Shown here: positions 44,570 to 57,390 of the stretch, in pieces | Layout: each line of letters opens with the position of its first letter | How positions within the stretch are numbered: position 1 is the first letter of the stretch | Source: Hemerocallis citrina | Lineage: Eukaryota; Streptophyta; Magnoliopsida; Asparagales; Asphodelaceae | Direction: 5' to 3' | NCBI GenBank assembly: GCA_017893485.1 | Contig: CM030364.1 | Span: forward strand, 39,287,825-39,351,824 | DNA: 64,000 nt | Position numbers and translations under genes: made by a program | The notes under the pieces: model-generated | What the model was told of the DNA's origin: nothing | Seen by the model: the letters and a program-made list of their open reading frames with translations, nothing else | Database searches by the model: none

Positions 44570-47500
44570 GCCAGGACTAGGACCAGGAGTCAGAACGTGC
44601 GGGGAACCACCAGTCATGGTGTTGAGCCCCACAAACGTTCCAGTTTGGAAGAGAGGTTCGATCGCCTGGAGTTGGCCATAGATCGCTTGTTCCAAGAAAT
44701 AAGAACTCGGAGAGCACGACTAAGGCGTGAATCTTGGAGTCCAATCAGTGAAAACGAAGATTCTGAAGGAGAGTGGGATTATGGTAGACATGGAGGTGAG
44801 CGCAGGCAAACCTTTAGACAGGGAAGATTTCGCAGAACAAGGCCACATAATCTTGAATTTGTTGAAGCAAGGAGGGATAGAAGAGCTACAATGCAAGAAG
44901 AAAGGCAATCTGAAGGTAGTACTTTCTTCCCTAAACACCCCAAGATTGATCTGCCTAGCTTCGATGGAACAGGAGATGTAACTAATTGGATCTACCATAT
45001 GGAGCACCATTTTTTCACGCAAAGAATCAGTTCTTATGACCAGCTATCTTTCTGTTTGTACTATTTGAGAGGTGAGGCCTTACTATGGTGGAGATGGTTC
45101 GAGCAACAAGAAGAAGAAGAAATTGATTGGGAAAGTCTCAAGAAGGAATTGATGCTACAATTTGGGCCATCTGAATTGGAAGATCCTGAGGCCATGTTGT
45201 ATAAGCTCCAACAAACGGGAACGGTGGCTGAGTACCATAGGGAGTTCTTGAAATACAGCCAACTCACGCAAGCCTTGGCAAAATCCTCCTTATTGAGTTG
45301 TTACATATCGGGGTTAAAAAGTGAGCTGAGAAAGGAAGTAAAGTTAAAGAATCCTCGTAGTGTTCTTGCGGCTTACAGGGAAGCTGTGGCTAGGGAGGAG
45401 ATTATCAGCGATCAGAGGAGAAGTTGGAGAGCTAGTTCTTTTAACAAGGCCAGTTCGACATACACCTCTCATAAAACTTCCATACCTACAGCAACACCTC
45501 TACTCACTCAGGGAAAATTTGACACCAATGGCCCTTCACCTCTAGTTAATTCCAAGAACAAGGATCAACAATTCATGCAGTATATGAAAGATAGGAGGGA
45601 GAAAGGGTTGTGTTTCCATTGTGACGAAAAATTTGTTAAGGGACATAAGTGTGCTGGTAGGTCCTTTATGCAAATGATTGGTTCTTGTGAAGGGAGTATG
45701 TTTATGCAGATGTTGGGAACACTGGAAGAAGACAGTGATGAGTTGAAAGAAAGTTCGGAGGATGAAGAAGAGCCTCATTCTGTTAAATCTCTGGAGAATG
45801 TGAAAATGCCTAAAATACTTGAAGCCAAGAATGAAGAATCTGCAATTATATCCTTGAACACTCTCACAGGAAACACTACTTCCAGGACTTTTAGAGTTTT
45901 GGGTAGTATTGCATCTCATCCCGTCTGTGCTCTTCTTGATACGGGTGCCGCTCATAATTTCATTGATGAGATTATAGTGAAGAAGACAGGATTACCAGTG
46001 AATATCCAAGTTTGTCTAGATGTTACTGTGGCAGGAGGGGTTATCTTGAAGGGTTTGGGGCTGTGTGAAGGGGTCACTTTTTCTTGTCAAGGAGTTAACA
46101 TCGTAGCTGATTTCTATGTGTTGGCTATGGATATTAGTCAAGTGGTATTGGGGGCTCAATGGATTGAGACATTAGGAGATGTAATTTGGAATATGAAGGA
46201 AAGGAGAGTACAATTTGAGCTGAATAATAAGCCATGTGTGTTGAAGGGAATTTCTTCACATGAACTGGAGCTGGCTTCCGCAAAATCTATGACTAAGGCT
46301 TTGTTGCAATCTAAAACTGGATGGTTACTTCAAATGGTTGGAGTTTCTTCTTCCGAAAATGTACTCCCTAACACTCAGTTGTGCCCTGCTGAAGCTGCTT
46401 CCTTGAAGCAATTGTTGAAGAAGTATGAAGTTGTATTCAAAGAAGACATGGGATTGCCTCCTTCTAGGAATTTTGATCATACAATTCCTTTGCTGCCAGG
46501 CTCAAAACCAGTTAGTCTTCGACCGTATAAACATCCATGGTATCAGAAAAATGAGATTGAAAAGCTCATAAAGGAGATGCTCCAATCAGGTATAATCCGA
46601 CCCAGTTGTAGCCCTTATTCTTCCCCGATTGTTATGGTTAAAAAACCAGATGGTAGTTGGCGTATGTGTATTGACTATAGGGCTCTAAATGAGATCACAG
46701 TGAAGAATAAATTCCCAATTCCTGTGATAGACGAGCTGCTAGATGAGTTGTATGGTGCAAAGGTGTTTAGTAAACTGGATCTGCGAAGTGGGTATCATCA
46801 AATTCGTATGAGTGATCCTGATGTTCATAAGACAGCCTTCCGCACTCACGAAGGACACTACGAATTCCTTGTCATGCCATTTGGCTTAACAAATGCCCCC
46901 TCTACTTTCCAAGCACTTATGAATTGTGTGTTCAAACCTTATTTGAGGCGGTTTGTTTTGGTTTTCTTTGATGATATTTTAGTATATAGTGGCAGTTGGG
47001 AAGCTCACTTGGAACATTTGTCAGTAGTTCTCCAAGCTCTTAAGGATAATCAACTTTTTGCTAAGTTGAGTAAATGTTCATTTGGGGTAAAAGAGGTGGA
47101 ATACCTTGGCCATGTGGTGTCTGCTCAAGGGGTTGCTGTCGATCAAGGGAAAGTAAAGGCCATTGTAGATTGGCCAATTCCCAAAACAATAAAAGCTCTA
47201 CGAGGATTCTTGGGCCTTACGGGATACTATAGGAAATTTATAGCACATTATAGCACTTTGGCATGGCCTCTTGTGAAGCTTACAAAGAAGGGTGCTTTCC
47301 ATTGGCAAGAAGAGGCCCAGACTGCGTTTGAAGAAATGAAAAGAGTGCTTTCTTCTCCTCCAGTACTTCAATTACCAAACTTTGCTTTACCTTTTGAATT
47401 GGAGTGTGATGCGAGTGCTTCGGGGTTAGGGTCTGTTCTGCATCAAGAGAAGCATCCGATTGCTTATTTCAGCCAAGAATTGAAGGGAAAGAATCGATTG

Positions 47501-49283
47501 CTGTCTGCTTATGAAAAGGAGATGTTAGCAATCCTCTTATCAGTTAAGAAATGGCGCCAATACCTATTGGGTAGACAGTTTATCATACACACAGATCATA
47601 AGCCCCTTAAATATTTGTTGGAGCAACGATTATATACGGAGGCTCAACACTTATGGCTGCTTAAGCTTCATGGATATCAATTTAGAGTTGAATACAAGAA
47701 GGGGAAGGAAAATGTGGTTGCCGATGGCCTTTCTCGACAGTTTGAAGAGTCGGAGGAAGCTTCTCTATCTGCCATTACCATAGTGCAACCAGTTTGGATA
47801 GAACACATCAAGGAGCTAGTACAAACAGATCTATTTTATGAGGAGATCAAGGCAAAAATTGATAATCAGTCTGATGATAGATTTTCGTTAGTTGAAGGGG
47901 TGATATACTACAAGGGTCGTATTCTCTTGAGTCCTACTTATACAGCTAGAAGTCTTTTCATGGAAGAAGTTCATTGTACACCACAAGGGGGTCACATGGG
48001 GGTTGATAAAACTTGGTTGCAGCTCAAGAAGATTGTGTATTGGACAGGGATGAGGAAAGATTTGTGCAATTTCATCAGGTCCTGCGAAGTTTGTCAAAGG
48101 AATAAGTACTTAAGTACTTCTCCTGCTGGACTCTTACAACCCCTGCCTATTCCTGATGATATATGGGTCGATATAAGCATGGATTTTATTGAAGGGTTGC
48201 CTCGGAGTTCTGGGTTCACGACCATTCTTGTAGTAGTGGATAGATTGTCCAAATTCTGCCATTTTATTCCTCTAGCCCATCCTTATACTGCTAAGAGTGT
48301 TGCTGTGGTACTTTTCAAAAATGTGTTCAAGCTTTATGGCCTTCCAAAGAGCATTGTGAGCGATAGGGACGCTATATTTACTAGCAATTTTTGGCGAGAA
48401 CTGCTAGCTATGCAGGGAACTAAACTCTGTTTAAGTTCCGCGTTCCACCCTCAATCTGATGGGCAAACAGAGGTCATTAATAGGGTTCTTGAAGTCTTAT
48501 CTTCGATGTTTCACTGCTTATCGTCCACAGGATTGGTCTGATTGGTTGTCTTGGGCAGAGTTTAGTTATAACACCCATGTTAACAGCTCCACGGGGGTCT
48601 CTCCATATCAAGCAGTATACGGAAAAATGTCTCCAAATGTTCTATCCTATGTTCCTCAAACAGCTAGAGTCCAATCTGTTGAAGATTCTTTACTCTCCAG
48701 AGATATGGTTTTGCAGTTGCTCAAAGATAACTTGGTGAAAGCTCAACACAGGATGCAAGCTAAGGCTAAAGCCCATCGCACTGAGAAGGAGTTTGAAGCC
48801 GGAGAATGGGTTTATTTGAAGTTGCAGCCTTACCGTCAGGTGTCAGTGGGAGGACGACGTATTCACAAACGTTCTGCTTTGTATTATGGACTGTATCAAA
48901 TCCTGGAGAAGGTGGGTTCAGTAGCCTACAAATTACAGCTACCAGCTGAGTCGCGTATTCACGATGTGTTTCATGTGTCTCAATTGAAGCTTTTTGTACC
49001 ACGAGATAGTAATGTGCAAGTGGTATCATCATCTCTACCAGCATACTTTGTGGAGGAGGCACCCTACCCAAGTAAAGTTTTGGAACGACGAATGGTCCCG
49101 AAGAGAGGTATAGCTGTATCTGAAGTATTAGTCCAATGGCATAATGGTAGTGAAAGTGAGGCGACTTGGGAGGGGTATTGGGATCTTTACTGGCGATTCC
49201 CGTCCTTCCGATCAGTACTGGAATCTTTTCATGGGGGGAGTATTGATCCAATACTTGGATCTGATCATGGCAGACGAAGTTGA
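44570..49283 (+). pseudogene. gag-pol polyprotein with one frameshift
   Basis: One frame is open from after a TAA at 44567 to 48541; the first ATG in it comes only near 44890, so the true start is unclear. A gag domain comes first (about residues 130-170 counted from 44597; [17 protein letters not shown]). A zinc knuckle [14 protein letters not shown] lies near 338, protease [10 protein letters not shown] near 447, RT with FFDDILVYS near 790 and RNase H with [10 protein letters not shown] near 936. The integrase HHCC region is near 1125, followed by the three acidic core residues. A one-base gain or two-base loss near 48490-48500 moves the rest to another frame, which continues to 49283 and ends in a chromodomain (VLVQWHNGSESEATWE). 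Only this lesion separates it from an intact polyprotein. Confidence 0.92.
49231..49243 (+). other. polypurine tract
   Basis: ATGGGGGGAG followed by TAT directly before the 3' LTR. Confidence 0.8.
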
Positions 49284-49664
49284 GAGTGGGAATGATAGCA
49301 GAAGAAGCTGATGAAGCTCAGGAGATCCAAAGAGGAAGAAGAAGGTTGAGAGGAATGTATCAGTTTACGTATCAGTCCAGATGAGATAATACTTCTTCTG
49401 GGGGTTTATTTGTAAAAAGTGTTGTAATTTGCTTTTTAGTCCAACTGTGGTGTAACTGATTGTCAGATCACGTGCTCCGCATGTGCTAGTCGTCTATAAA
49501 AACATTTCCCCTGTAAACACTTTGGTTTTGTGAATAAAATCTTGATTCTGTTCATCTCCAATTTCCTTCTTGCATCTCCATTCCAATAGCTTGATAGCTT
49601 GAGAGTAATGGCAAGGAAGAAGGCTCCGGCTGTGATCGCCGCCGATGGCGAACAGCTTGGAACA
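49244..49664 (+). repeat. 3' LTR
   Basis: Nearly identical to 44038-44461. It reads in the same direction as the RGLG gene and ends 386 bp before its start codon. Its TATAAAA lies at about 49495. Confidence 0.92.
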
Positions 49665-49669
49665 GACAT

Positions 49670-50050
49670 TTATTTTATGTCTAGCACTTACAAAAGTTAT
49701 GTCATCATGAAAAAGAAAATAAGAGGAACTGATGATGAAATTTTCTAACTTGTGTTGAAGTCAATATTAAAATTAAAAAAAAAAAAAAATCAAAATTACA
49801 TTTTTCTCTTTTTTCTGGATTCCTTGTGAACTTTCACTGTCCTTAAAATCCACTTGAAAATGTAAAAAGAGATTGCCTTGAGAGCATTTGATGCTAAGGA
49901 AACCAGAATCAATTCTTTCCTTGATGCAAAAAGAAGTTCCCTCCTCAAGCAAAGAATAAAAGATCTTTTTGTAGCTTACTCTTTTTATTGTGGAACATTA
50001 CATGGACAACATCTCTTTCGAGTTCACTCTTTGTTCGTATGATTCATTAC
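49670..50050 (+). promoter_or_regulatory. RGLG upstream region remaining after the insertion
   Basis: Only about 380 bp of host sequence lies between the retrotransposon and the RGLG start. It holds a poly-A run (about 49770-49790) but no clear TATA box that I can defend. It may contain the 5' leader. Confidence 0.45.
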
Positions 50051-53000
50051 ATGGGCAACACCTTGAGGCGGCTCTTTCATCAGCAGCAGAGGAATTATCG
50101 CAGGCGAGAGATTGAAAGGACAGGGGACACTGAGATGGCAAGAGAGGTCGAGAGGAAGGTGTTGCAGCGACCATCCATTAGGCAGCAAAATGGTAATGGT
50201 GATCAAGAAAGGAGAACGATCACCAATAAGTACTCCTACATTCCTGATTACTACAAATCAATGGAACAGGTTATTGCTCCTCTGAGAGTTTCCTTACTCT
50301 TTACCAGTGCTTCTATTCAGTTGTAACTGCTATTAAGATCTCAAGAATGGAGAATACCATATTTTGAGGAAAAGAATGAAGAAATATGTGTTTCTGCCAT
50401 GCTTTCACTTGTGCCAGCCTCCAATCTCTCCCTTCCCATTCTCTTCCTCTTTCGCAACAAGCTTCAATAAAGCAATTATGAACATAACAATATCTTGAAC
50501 TCGGGGCCATAGAGTTTTGTAGCTCAGATGGTAAAAGGAGGCCTCAGGTTCGAGAAGACCAGGCTACGACATAACCCTTTATTCAGAAAAATGAAAAATA
50601 AATAAAAATATCTTGAACTCAAAGGCATATAGTTAACTTCAACATTAATAGCTTTACTAGAGCTGATTAAAAAAAAAGAGCTAATTATTAGTAGAAGAGC
50701 ACAACTCTTTCGCAATATTTCTTCAGCAAATATTGATGAGGCTTTAGAGGCTTAACTGTATTCACAGGTCACTGCTGCTTTGAGAGAAGCAGGTCTTGAA
50801 TCATCAAATCTCATTGTTGGAATTGATTTCACAAAGAGTAATGAATGGACAGGTAAAATCGATTGCTATATGATTAATGCAGATTTACATAAACTCAACT
50901 CGACAATTACAGTAGGAGCTCACCTTAACTATACTCTTTATTTTTTGGCACGAAGGGAAAGACTCATTCAACAATCAGAGCTTACACGCGATTGGCGATA
51001 CACAAAACCCTTACGAGCAAGCCATTGCTATAATTGGAAAGGCGCTCGCTCCATTTGATGAAGACAATTTGATCCCTTGTTTTGGATTTGGCGATGGTCA
51101 GTTGTTTTTCATTTATATTTTGTATGTGTTTTTCTCTCTTTCTCATCTGAGTAATGTCCTCCATTTTTATTTTTTTAAAAAAACTTTTACTGTTTGTATA
51201 CAGCAACAACTCATGACAAGGAGGTATTTAGCTTTCACAGTGATAGTTCACCTTGCCATGGCTTTGAAGAAGTTTTGGCTTGCTACCGGAAAATAGTTCC
51301 AAATCTGAAATTGTCAGGTATTTTCATCAACTTATGATAGCTTCAACCACTATTATTTATATACTAAGCCCCATTTTCCTCCAAAAATTAGTTGTTTTCA
51401 TTATTGTATCACAAATTTTGGAGGTAAATTTGACTTTTCACTTTCATTTGCTACAAAACCAAACACATTGATGTCAAAACATCGTATATGATAAAAGTCA
51501 TACTGACATGACTATGCAGAACTTCTATGCTATATATAGGACGTGCTAGTATTTGATATGTTATCATTTACAAGTATCTAATAAGACATGGCTTCCAAAC
51601 AAAGATGAATGTGTGCAGCATTATCTGAAATCCTATGATAGGGTTATCCAATTACTCAGTAATACTGCATATCACAGTAACCTTACAAATTCTCGATAAA
51701 TCTTTTTTGATATCTAAGACCAATGTTACTGCACTAAGTTATGACATCTTGGATGAATAAGTGTTTACATTCATTCTGTTTCATGACAGTAGATGATTTT
51801 CATCTATTCACACTCTTACCCTGATATTCATACAAGACGGCACAAATACATGACTAAGTTAAGAAAGCCTAATATTTTCGAAAACTCGAATGCACTGAAC
51901 TATTGGTTGCCTTATGGAATATGCCTATATACTCAAAATCATGCAATGAAATTCTATAAAATTAAAGTACCAAGTGTCTGTGTTGATGGTTTCTTTTTTT
52001 TACCGACTATTAATTTTACACCCGGTTCACATATTCTTTCGTTTCAAGGACCAACTTCCTTCGCACCAATTGTGGAGGCAGCTGTTGACATAGTTGAGAG
52101 AAGTGGCGGGCAATATCATGTGTTGGTTATCATTGCTGATGGCCAGGTAACTAACTAAACTACTCCCTGTCAAGTTCTGTCTAATATCATGCATTAAAGC
52201 TATTTTCTTCTATATGCGAAGGTTACTCGAAGTGTTGATACAGATATAGGAGCTCTTAGCCCCCAAGAGGAGAAAACAATCAACTCAATTGTAACGGCAA
52301 GGTATATCTACATGAACAATTGTCTATATGATTAACCTACAATTACTATTTAGCAAAGCAATGCGAGGCTACATAATCACAGTGCGTAATATTATAAAAG
52401 CTTGCAATTGATAAATGTTTACTACTACTAGTTCTTACCCCCTCTCAATTGTGCTGGTTGGAGTTGGTGATGGACCTTGGGAAGACATGAGAAATTTTGA
52501 TGACAAGATTCCAGCACGAGATTTCGACAACTTTCAAGTATATATCCTACTGAACATGGATAGTAACACTGTAGTTTATTTATTAGCCCTTCTCTTTTAC
52601 AGTCAGTTTTGAGATACTTGGTTTACTGCAGTTTGTCAACTTCACTGATATCATGGCGAAAAATACAAACCCAGCAGAGAAAGAAACATCCTTTGCCCTA
52701 GCTGCTCTGATGGAAGTACCAATCCAGTATAAAGCAACCAGAGAATTGGGACTCCTTGGGTAATATATGAAGCATATATTTGTTGAACCCTTCATTTTTA
52801 CTTTCATTTTTTCGTTTTGATAGACTGACTCTTTAACATTAATGACCAAAAAGGCGGGTGACTGGGAAGGCCAAGCGGGTGGTGCCACGCCCTCCTCCAA
52901 TACCTGTCACCCGAAGACAACCATCATTAACACGGGTACAAACTAGACCTCAGCAATCCACAAGTGAAGATCCAAACCAGGTAATGAGAAGTAAACGCTG

Positions 53001-53303
53001 AAATGTTTTGCGTTGATATTTTTTATTTGTCCGTTGATAATCTTTACTGCAATATTTCATTGAAGGTTTGCCCTATCTGCTTGACCAATGCAAAAGACTT
53101 GGCCTTTGGGTGCGGCCATATGGTATGTTTATAGTAGTGCCTCTTCTCCTTTTGAGTTATTTCTTCAAACTATTCATGTTATCATGTTAAGCAATGTATT
53201 GCATTTATGATTTCAGTGTTGTAGAGAATGTGGTCAGAATTTGTCTACATGCCCAATATGCCGACAAGTGATTAGGTCAAGACTCAGGGTATATACCGGA
53301 TGA
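50051..53303 (+). CDS. RGLG: RGLG-type E3 ubiquitin ligase (copine/vWA + RING)
   Basis: RING-domain ligases with a copine domain ubiquitinate signalling proteins; known plant members act in hormone and stress responses and can be N-myristoylated. Exons: 50051-50269, 50768-50852, 50956-51096, 51204-51317, 52049-52146, 52222-52301, 52432-52537, 52632-52759, 52854-52980, 53066-53122 and 53217-53303. They total 1242 bp, 413 residues, with all phases consistent. The start MGNTLRRLF gives Gly2; an in-frame ATG also lies at 50039. The copine/vWA domain has the MIDAS-like [12 protein letters not shown] (about 89-100), [11 protein letters not shown] and DIMAKNTN. The C-terminal RING is [25 protein letters not shown]. 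No lesions are visible. Intron 1 contains a SINE. Confidence 0.93.
50489..50630 (+). mobile_element. short tRNA-derived SINE in RGLG intron 1
   Basis: A box TAGCTCAGATGG (50520-50531) and B box GGTTCGAGAA (50548-50557) are followed by an A-rich tail. AATATCTTGAACTC with similar following bases stands on both sides (50489 and 50607), as expected for a target duplication. The body is only about 90 bp. Confidence 0.65.
51318..52048. other. RGLG intron 4
   Basis: The longest intron of the gene, 731 bp, AT-rich. No element or gene is recognised in it. Confidence 0.6.
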
Positions 53304-53815
53304 TGTGTTTCTGAAGCTTATCAGTTACTATACAGGCAATTTTAATTTAAGTAATTCGATTGCTGGTGTATATTCTACTTGATGCAAAGGAAATTTAAGA
53401 TAAAAGGGTACTTCTATATTTACGGACAAAATAAAATTCTCTTTGACTTTGTTCTGAATTCTTTTGACTAGAATGCTTAGGTTGGTATTATAGATCTAAT
53501 GCAAAGAAGCATACATACTTAGTTCTTCTGCCCACGTTTTTGTCATAGATTGTATGATGTCTTTGATAACTATAATGCTATGTATGAGGCAATTGATACC
53601 TATGCTTTATGCTTTAGCTTTATAATTCTCAAAGAATAAATAGTGGGTACAATGTTCTCCTAGTGGTCCATTAATAGATTTCTTTTAATGCCAAAGTAGC
53701 TTCCAACATTCTTCCGTTGAAAAAATATAAAATTTGATTCATTCAAATTATGAAAGTAGATAACCTCAAAGCACCAGATGGGGTGAACATAATCAGTTAT
53801 CATACTAGATGCAGT
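53304..53815. other. RGLG 3' flank
   Basis: AT-rich, probably 3' untranslated region and spacer. No gene seen. Confidence 0.5.
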
Positions 53816-54462
53816 GCACGCCATGATCAAGTCAGAATAAACTTGGAAAATTAATGCAACACCATAAAATGTATCAGGTTAAGAATGGATTAATCCCACA
53901 GTTTTAGATCCAAAATTTAAGGATGGAAGCATTGAGAAATTCAGTAGTATGTTAATCTCAATTGCATTAACATCTGACCTCTCTGCGGTTTAAGTAAAGC
54001 ACTGCTTGCAAAGGTTATATAGTGGCTTTCTTACTCTAACCCTCGCAGTCCTGCTAGATCTTTTAGTTCTCAGTAATTGGTCCTTCCCCAGTTTATCTTG
54101 ATTTAGGCCTTTCTGCAAAACAAAATGAAATGCCTTTGACAAAATTATGACGTTGAAATGTTTATGCGAGAGCGCAATAATTCTATAGATCAACTATTTC
54201 TGCAATACTATTATTAGTGTTTATCATTTTTTCAGCGAAAGAAGGGTCCTTCCCGATCAAAGAAGGGTCAACTATGTAGTACAAGTCCCCATGTAAGAAA
54301 TTTAAATTAGATCATGCCTGTGGTTGACCTAATGTCGACTCTTGCTTCAGTGCCAAGTTTTTGACCAAAGAAGCTATAGACAAGATGGCTCCATAATCCT
54401 AGATGATAACCTAGCCAGTGGTTAAATATCTACAAAGGTGGGAGAGATGGTAGATGTTATAA

Positions 54463-55228
54463 GAGCATCTGTAGTCGTTAATGTTAAATTTATCCATATA
54501 TCGATAAATAGAAATAGATATTAGGATTTCGCTGCACTCGTCGTAAGTTATATTATAGCAAACAATTATTTAATATTAAGCGACGGCATTTCGTATGCCG
54601 TCGGAGGCCGAAAAGGTGAAAAATGCATGCGGAATCGTCGGACGGCACACGAAGTGCCGTCCGTTTAAAAAAAAAAAAATGACAACCCGTGTTGAAAAAA
54701 CTCACACTGAAAAAAAAAAAATTTTTTTGAAAAAAAAAAAAAAGGCCACCGCATGTCTAGGACGGCACATGAAGTGCCGTCCAGACACTAAGCAACTTTC
54801 CACTAATAGCTACTTAATAGCAGAAGGATGGATACTTAATAGCTATACTTAATAGTTAATAATTACAGATCTATACTATCTACTCAGCTAATAGCTAATT
54901 ATCTATACTTATTAGCAGCAGTTTATTAAAGGTCGACGGACGGCACATCAAGTGCCGTCCGGAAAAAAAGGCTTTTATCGCTTAAATTATAATTTTTTCA
55001 AACGGACGGCACTTGAAGTGCCGTCCGACGCTTATAATAATAATTTTTTTAGTGGGACGGTTCTTCGAACGCCGTCCCTCAGATATCGATAAAAGCTATT
55101 TCGTCTCTCATATATAGCAATCCACTGTAGCGATTTATCGATAATATCGATATATAGCAAACGACTGCAGCTACTTTTTAAGCTAAATATCGATATTATC
55201 GATATATAGATAACGACTACAGATGCTC
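54463..55228. mobile_element. PIF/Harbinger-like MITE, 766 bp, with internal GC palindromes
   Basis: Terminal inverted repeats GAGCATCTGTAGTCGTTA and its complement, with 3-bp duplications TAA at 54460-54462 and 55229-55231. Copy 2 of the surrounding duplication has the empty site (TTATAAGGAATT). The interior holds five or six palindromes of the type GGACGGCAC..GTGCCGTCC and GCCGTC..GACGGC. Confidence 0.92.
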
Positions 55229-56121
55229 TAAGGAATTATAATTAAACTAAAACTTGGAAGTTGTAGAAAGGTTGAGGGAAATTGCACTTGTATTCTAACA
55301 CGCACCCCTAGTCGAGAGCCAATTTTTTAATGAGCCAAAGAAACGAGATAAATGTCCAATAAATTATGGGCCGAAACCTTGACAATACACTGTGGTATTT
55401 TTATTTTTATTTTTAAATCCGCATTTAAATTTCGTAGCCGGTGAGATTCAAACATGGGTTGCTTTGATACCATGTGAAAGTTTCTATCACTAAGCTAAAA
55501 CTTTGAAGTTGTAAAAGGATTGAGGGAAACTGCACTTGTATTCTAAAAGAATGTTTCCGATATTTAATAATCATGTGAATGTTCGTCGAATATAGCTGAT
55601 GCTCAAAATTTTTACTTTTCTGTAATAAGCATTAGTACTTAATTGGAATAGTTATCATATCTACTTACTACAACAAAAGCAATTCTTCTATTATATTTAT
55701 CTAATTGATTTGTGTATTAAACTGCAATCACTGTTTGCATAAATATACTAGAAGAAACAGAATCATACTATGACGTATGTGAAATCACCATGAGACTCAC
55801 ATGTACTCTTAATATAGGGTTAATGCTTTTAGATACCATTCTGAAATCAATGTTTTGTCTCAGTATTAATAATTTAAGCAATTGAAACTCCTTTGGAGTT
55901 CTATCCTTTTATCAAAAAAAGATAATTTAAGCAATTGTAATTTCCACATAAAGCCCCAGAATGTCGCACAAAATATAACATTTGTCAATTTGTTTTGACT
56001 CAATGTCAAGAAACGTAACATGAATGTGTAAACCATCCCCACTTGTTAATCAACAGAAAAACTGCACATACTTTGATCAAAATTCAAAAGAACGGTATGG
56101 AATCTACCCATCCTCACTGCT

Positions 56122-56188
56122 TCAAGCTCCCAACTGCCTGAATAATGTCACATCTTCCAGGTTCTTTTTAGCAAGGTCAATAAAACTC
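56122..56188 (-). pseudogene. candidate terminal exon of an unidentified minus-strand gene, copy 1
   Basis: After a CTCAG acceptor the minus strand reads SFIDLAKKNLEDVTLFRQLGA and stops. The equivalent at 60927-60861 reads SFIDLAKKNLGDVTLFRLLKA. The open frame is kept in both, but the substitutions are not clearly synonymous. The gene family is not recognised. Confidence 0.35.
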
Positions 56189-57267
56189 CTGAGCCTTTGG
56201 CAACTTTTTGGTTCATATAAGTTGGTTTAGCTATCAATCAGAAACTGAAGCAGTAAACTTTTAGAAAACACCAGTCACTGTACTCTCCTTAATATTCAAT
56301 CTGAAATGCGAATAATATATTTAAACATAATGAGTAGAGAGATATGCTGTAAAATCAATTGTATGGCAATGACAAGGTGGAAATATTTACAAGCTCCGAA
56401 AACACAAATAATTCAGTCAGTGGAAAATATTACAGACTCCAGGAAGATTGTTGAGAGATGACACATTATCCTAGATCTAAAATCTCCAACATAGTCATAA
56501 TAGTCCGATAGAAGCCTCACTTTCAGTCCCCGCTTTTGTTTAAGCTTTCTAGAGCTTTAAACCAGCTTTTAAATTAATAGTGCCTACAGTCTCCAGATAA
56601 TGTTTTGATGGTTATCTTATAAATTTTTAGTGTTAATTCTATTAATTTCTTATACTCAGACCCTCATAAAAAAATTTATTTTGATTATGACTTTTTCCTT
56701 ATCTTGTATCATAGTATATTTGTTTTCTTCACATTTTTTATTTATAGTAAAATAGTCCTGGTAAGCTTCCACAAAATTAGTCACTAAATCATTTCTCCTT
56801 GTGCAGCTTTCTAAAGTCTGTCTTCTTCTCCTCCTCAACTTCTCTCGAAAATGATCCCATCCTCCTCTAAGAAATCTCATCTGTAATTCTAATACAACTA
56901 CTCATGCTTGCATTTCCAAAAAGCACAAGACCCTTGCAATTTAGAGTGTATGCTTCACAAAGCGATACATACTGTATGGGAATGTTGACAATAATGCTCT
57001 GGACGTACCTTTGATGACTCCCTCCCCTTCAGAGCAATGCATAAATACATCTTGAAGCTTGGAAGGAGCTTCTTTATCATTATTTAACCATATTAAAACT
57101 GGTACTTTGGAATATACCACATATAATCAGACCTTATTAATATTTAATAAGGAAAGAGACAAATTATTTATGCTATACACAATCAAACTAATATACCTAA
57201 AAACTCTTACTGGTGAAAAATACAAGTCCTGCGCTATTGAATAAGAAAAAAAAAATTGCATTCCTGA

Positions 57268-57365
57268 TTAATGAAGCAATCCAGCAAAACCCTTAAAAGC
57301 AATCTGCAGATCCCTGTGGATGTTCTTCTTTTTAGGGAGGTTCCCTAAACGTACAGAGTGGCCAC
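57268..57365 (-). pseudogene. candidate internal exon of the same gene, copy 1
   Basis: After a TACTCCAG acceptor, phase 2, the minus strand reads GHSVRLGNLPKKKNIHRDLQ and then IAFKGFAGLLH before TAA. VRLGNLPKKKNI resembles the first strand (RNP2) of an RNA-recognition motif; that is a weak resemblance. Copy 2 has the same reading near 62299-62200. No clear donor follows, so the exon may be decayed. Confidence 0.35.
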
Positions 57366-57390
57366 CTGGAGTAAATAAAGGGAAAAGAAC

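Larger units (their letters stand above)
44038..49664 (+). mobile_element. nearly intact chromodomain Ty3/gypsy retrotransposon, 5627 bp
   Basis: LTRs 44038-44461 (424 bp) and 49244-49664 (421 bp) are almost identical, with a 3-bp GAA length difference and few substitutions. Exact duplications GACAT lie at 44033-44037 and 49665-49669. Primer-binding site TGGTATCAGAGC follows the 5' LTR, and a GGGGGGAG tract precedes the 3' LTR. One long polyprotein with a single frameshift fills the interior. The compact size, short LTRs and C-terminal chromodomain suggest the Reina clade (inference). It sits between the TRF-like and RGLG genes. Confidence 0.95.
53816..57390. repeat. direct duplication, copy 1 (3.5 kb with MITE)
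   Basis: From CACGCCATGATCAAG to GGGAAAAGAACTT this matches 59317-62327 at high identity. The main differences are a MITE present only here (54463-55228) and a Helitron present only in copy 2. Confidence 0.95.

Noticed and set aside
50520..50560. Possible tRNA gene in RGLG intron 1
   Set aside because: A and B boxes are present but no cloverleaf forms and an A-rich tail with flanking repeats follows; a SINE fits better.
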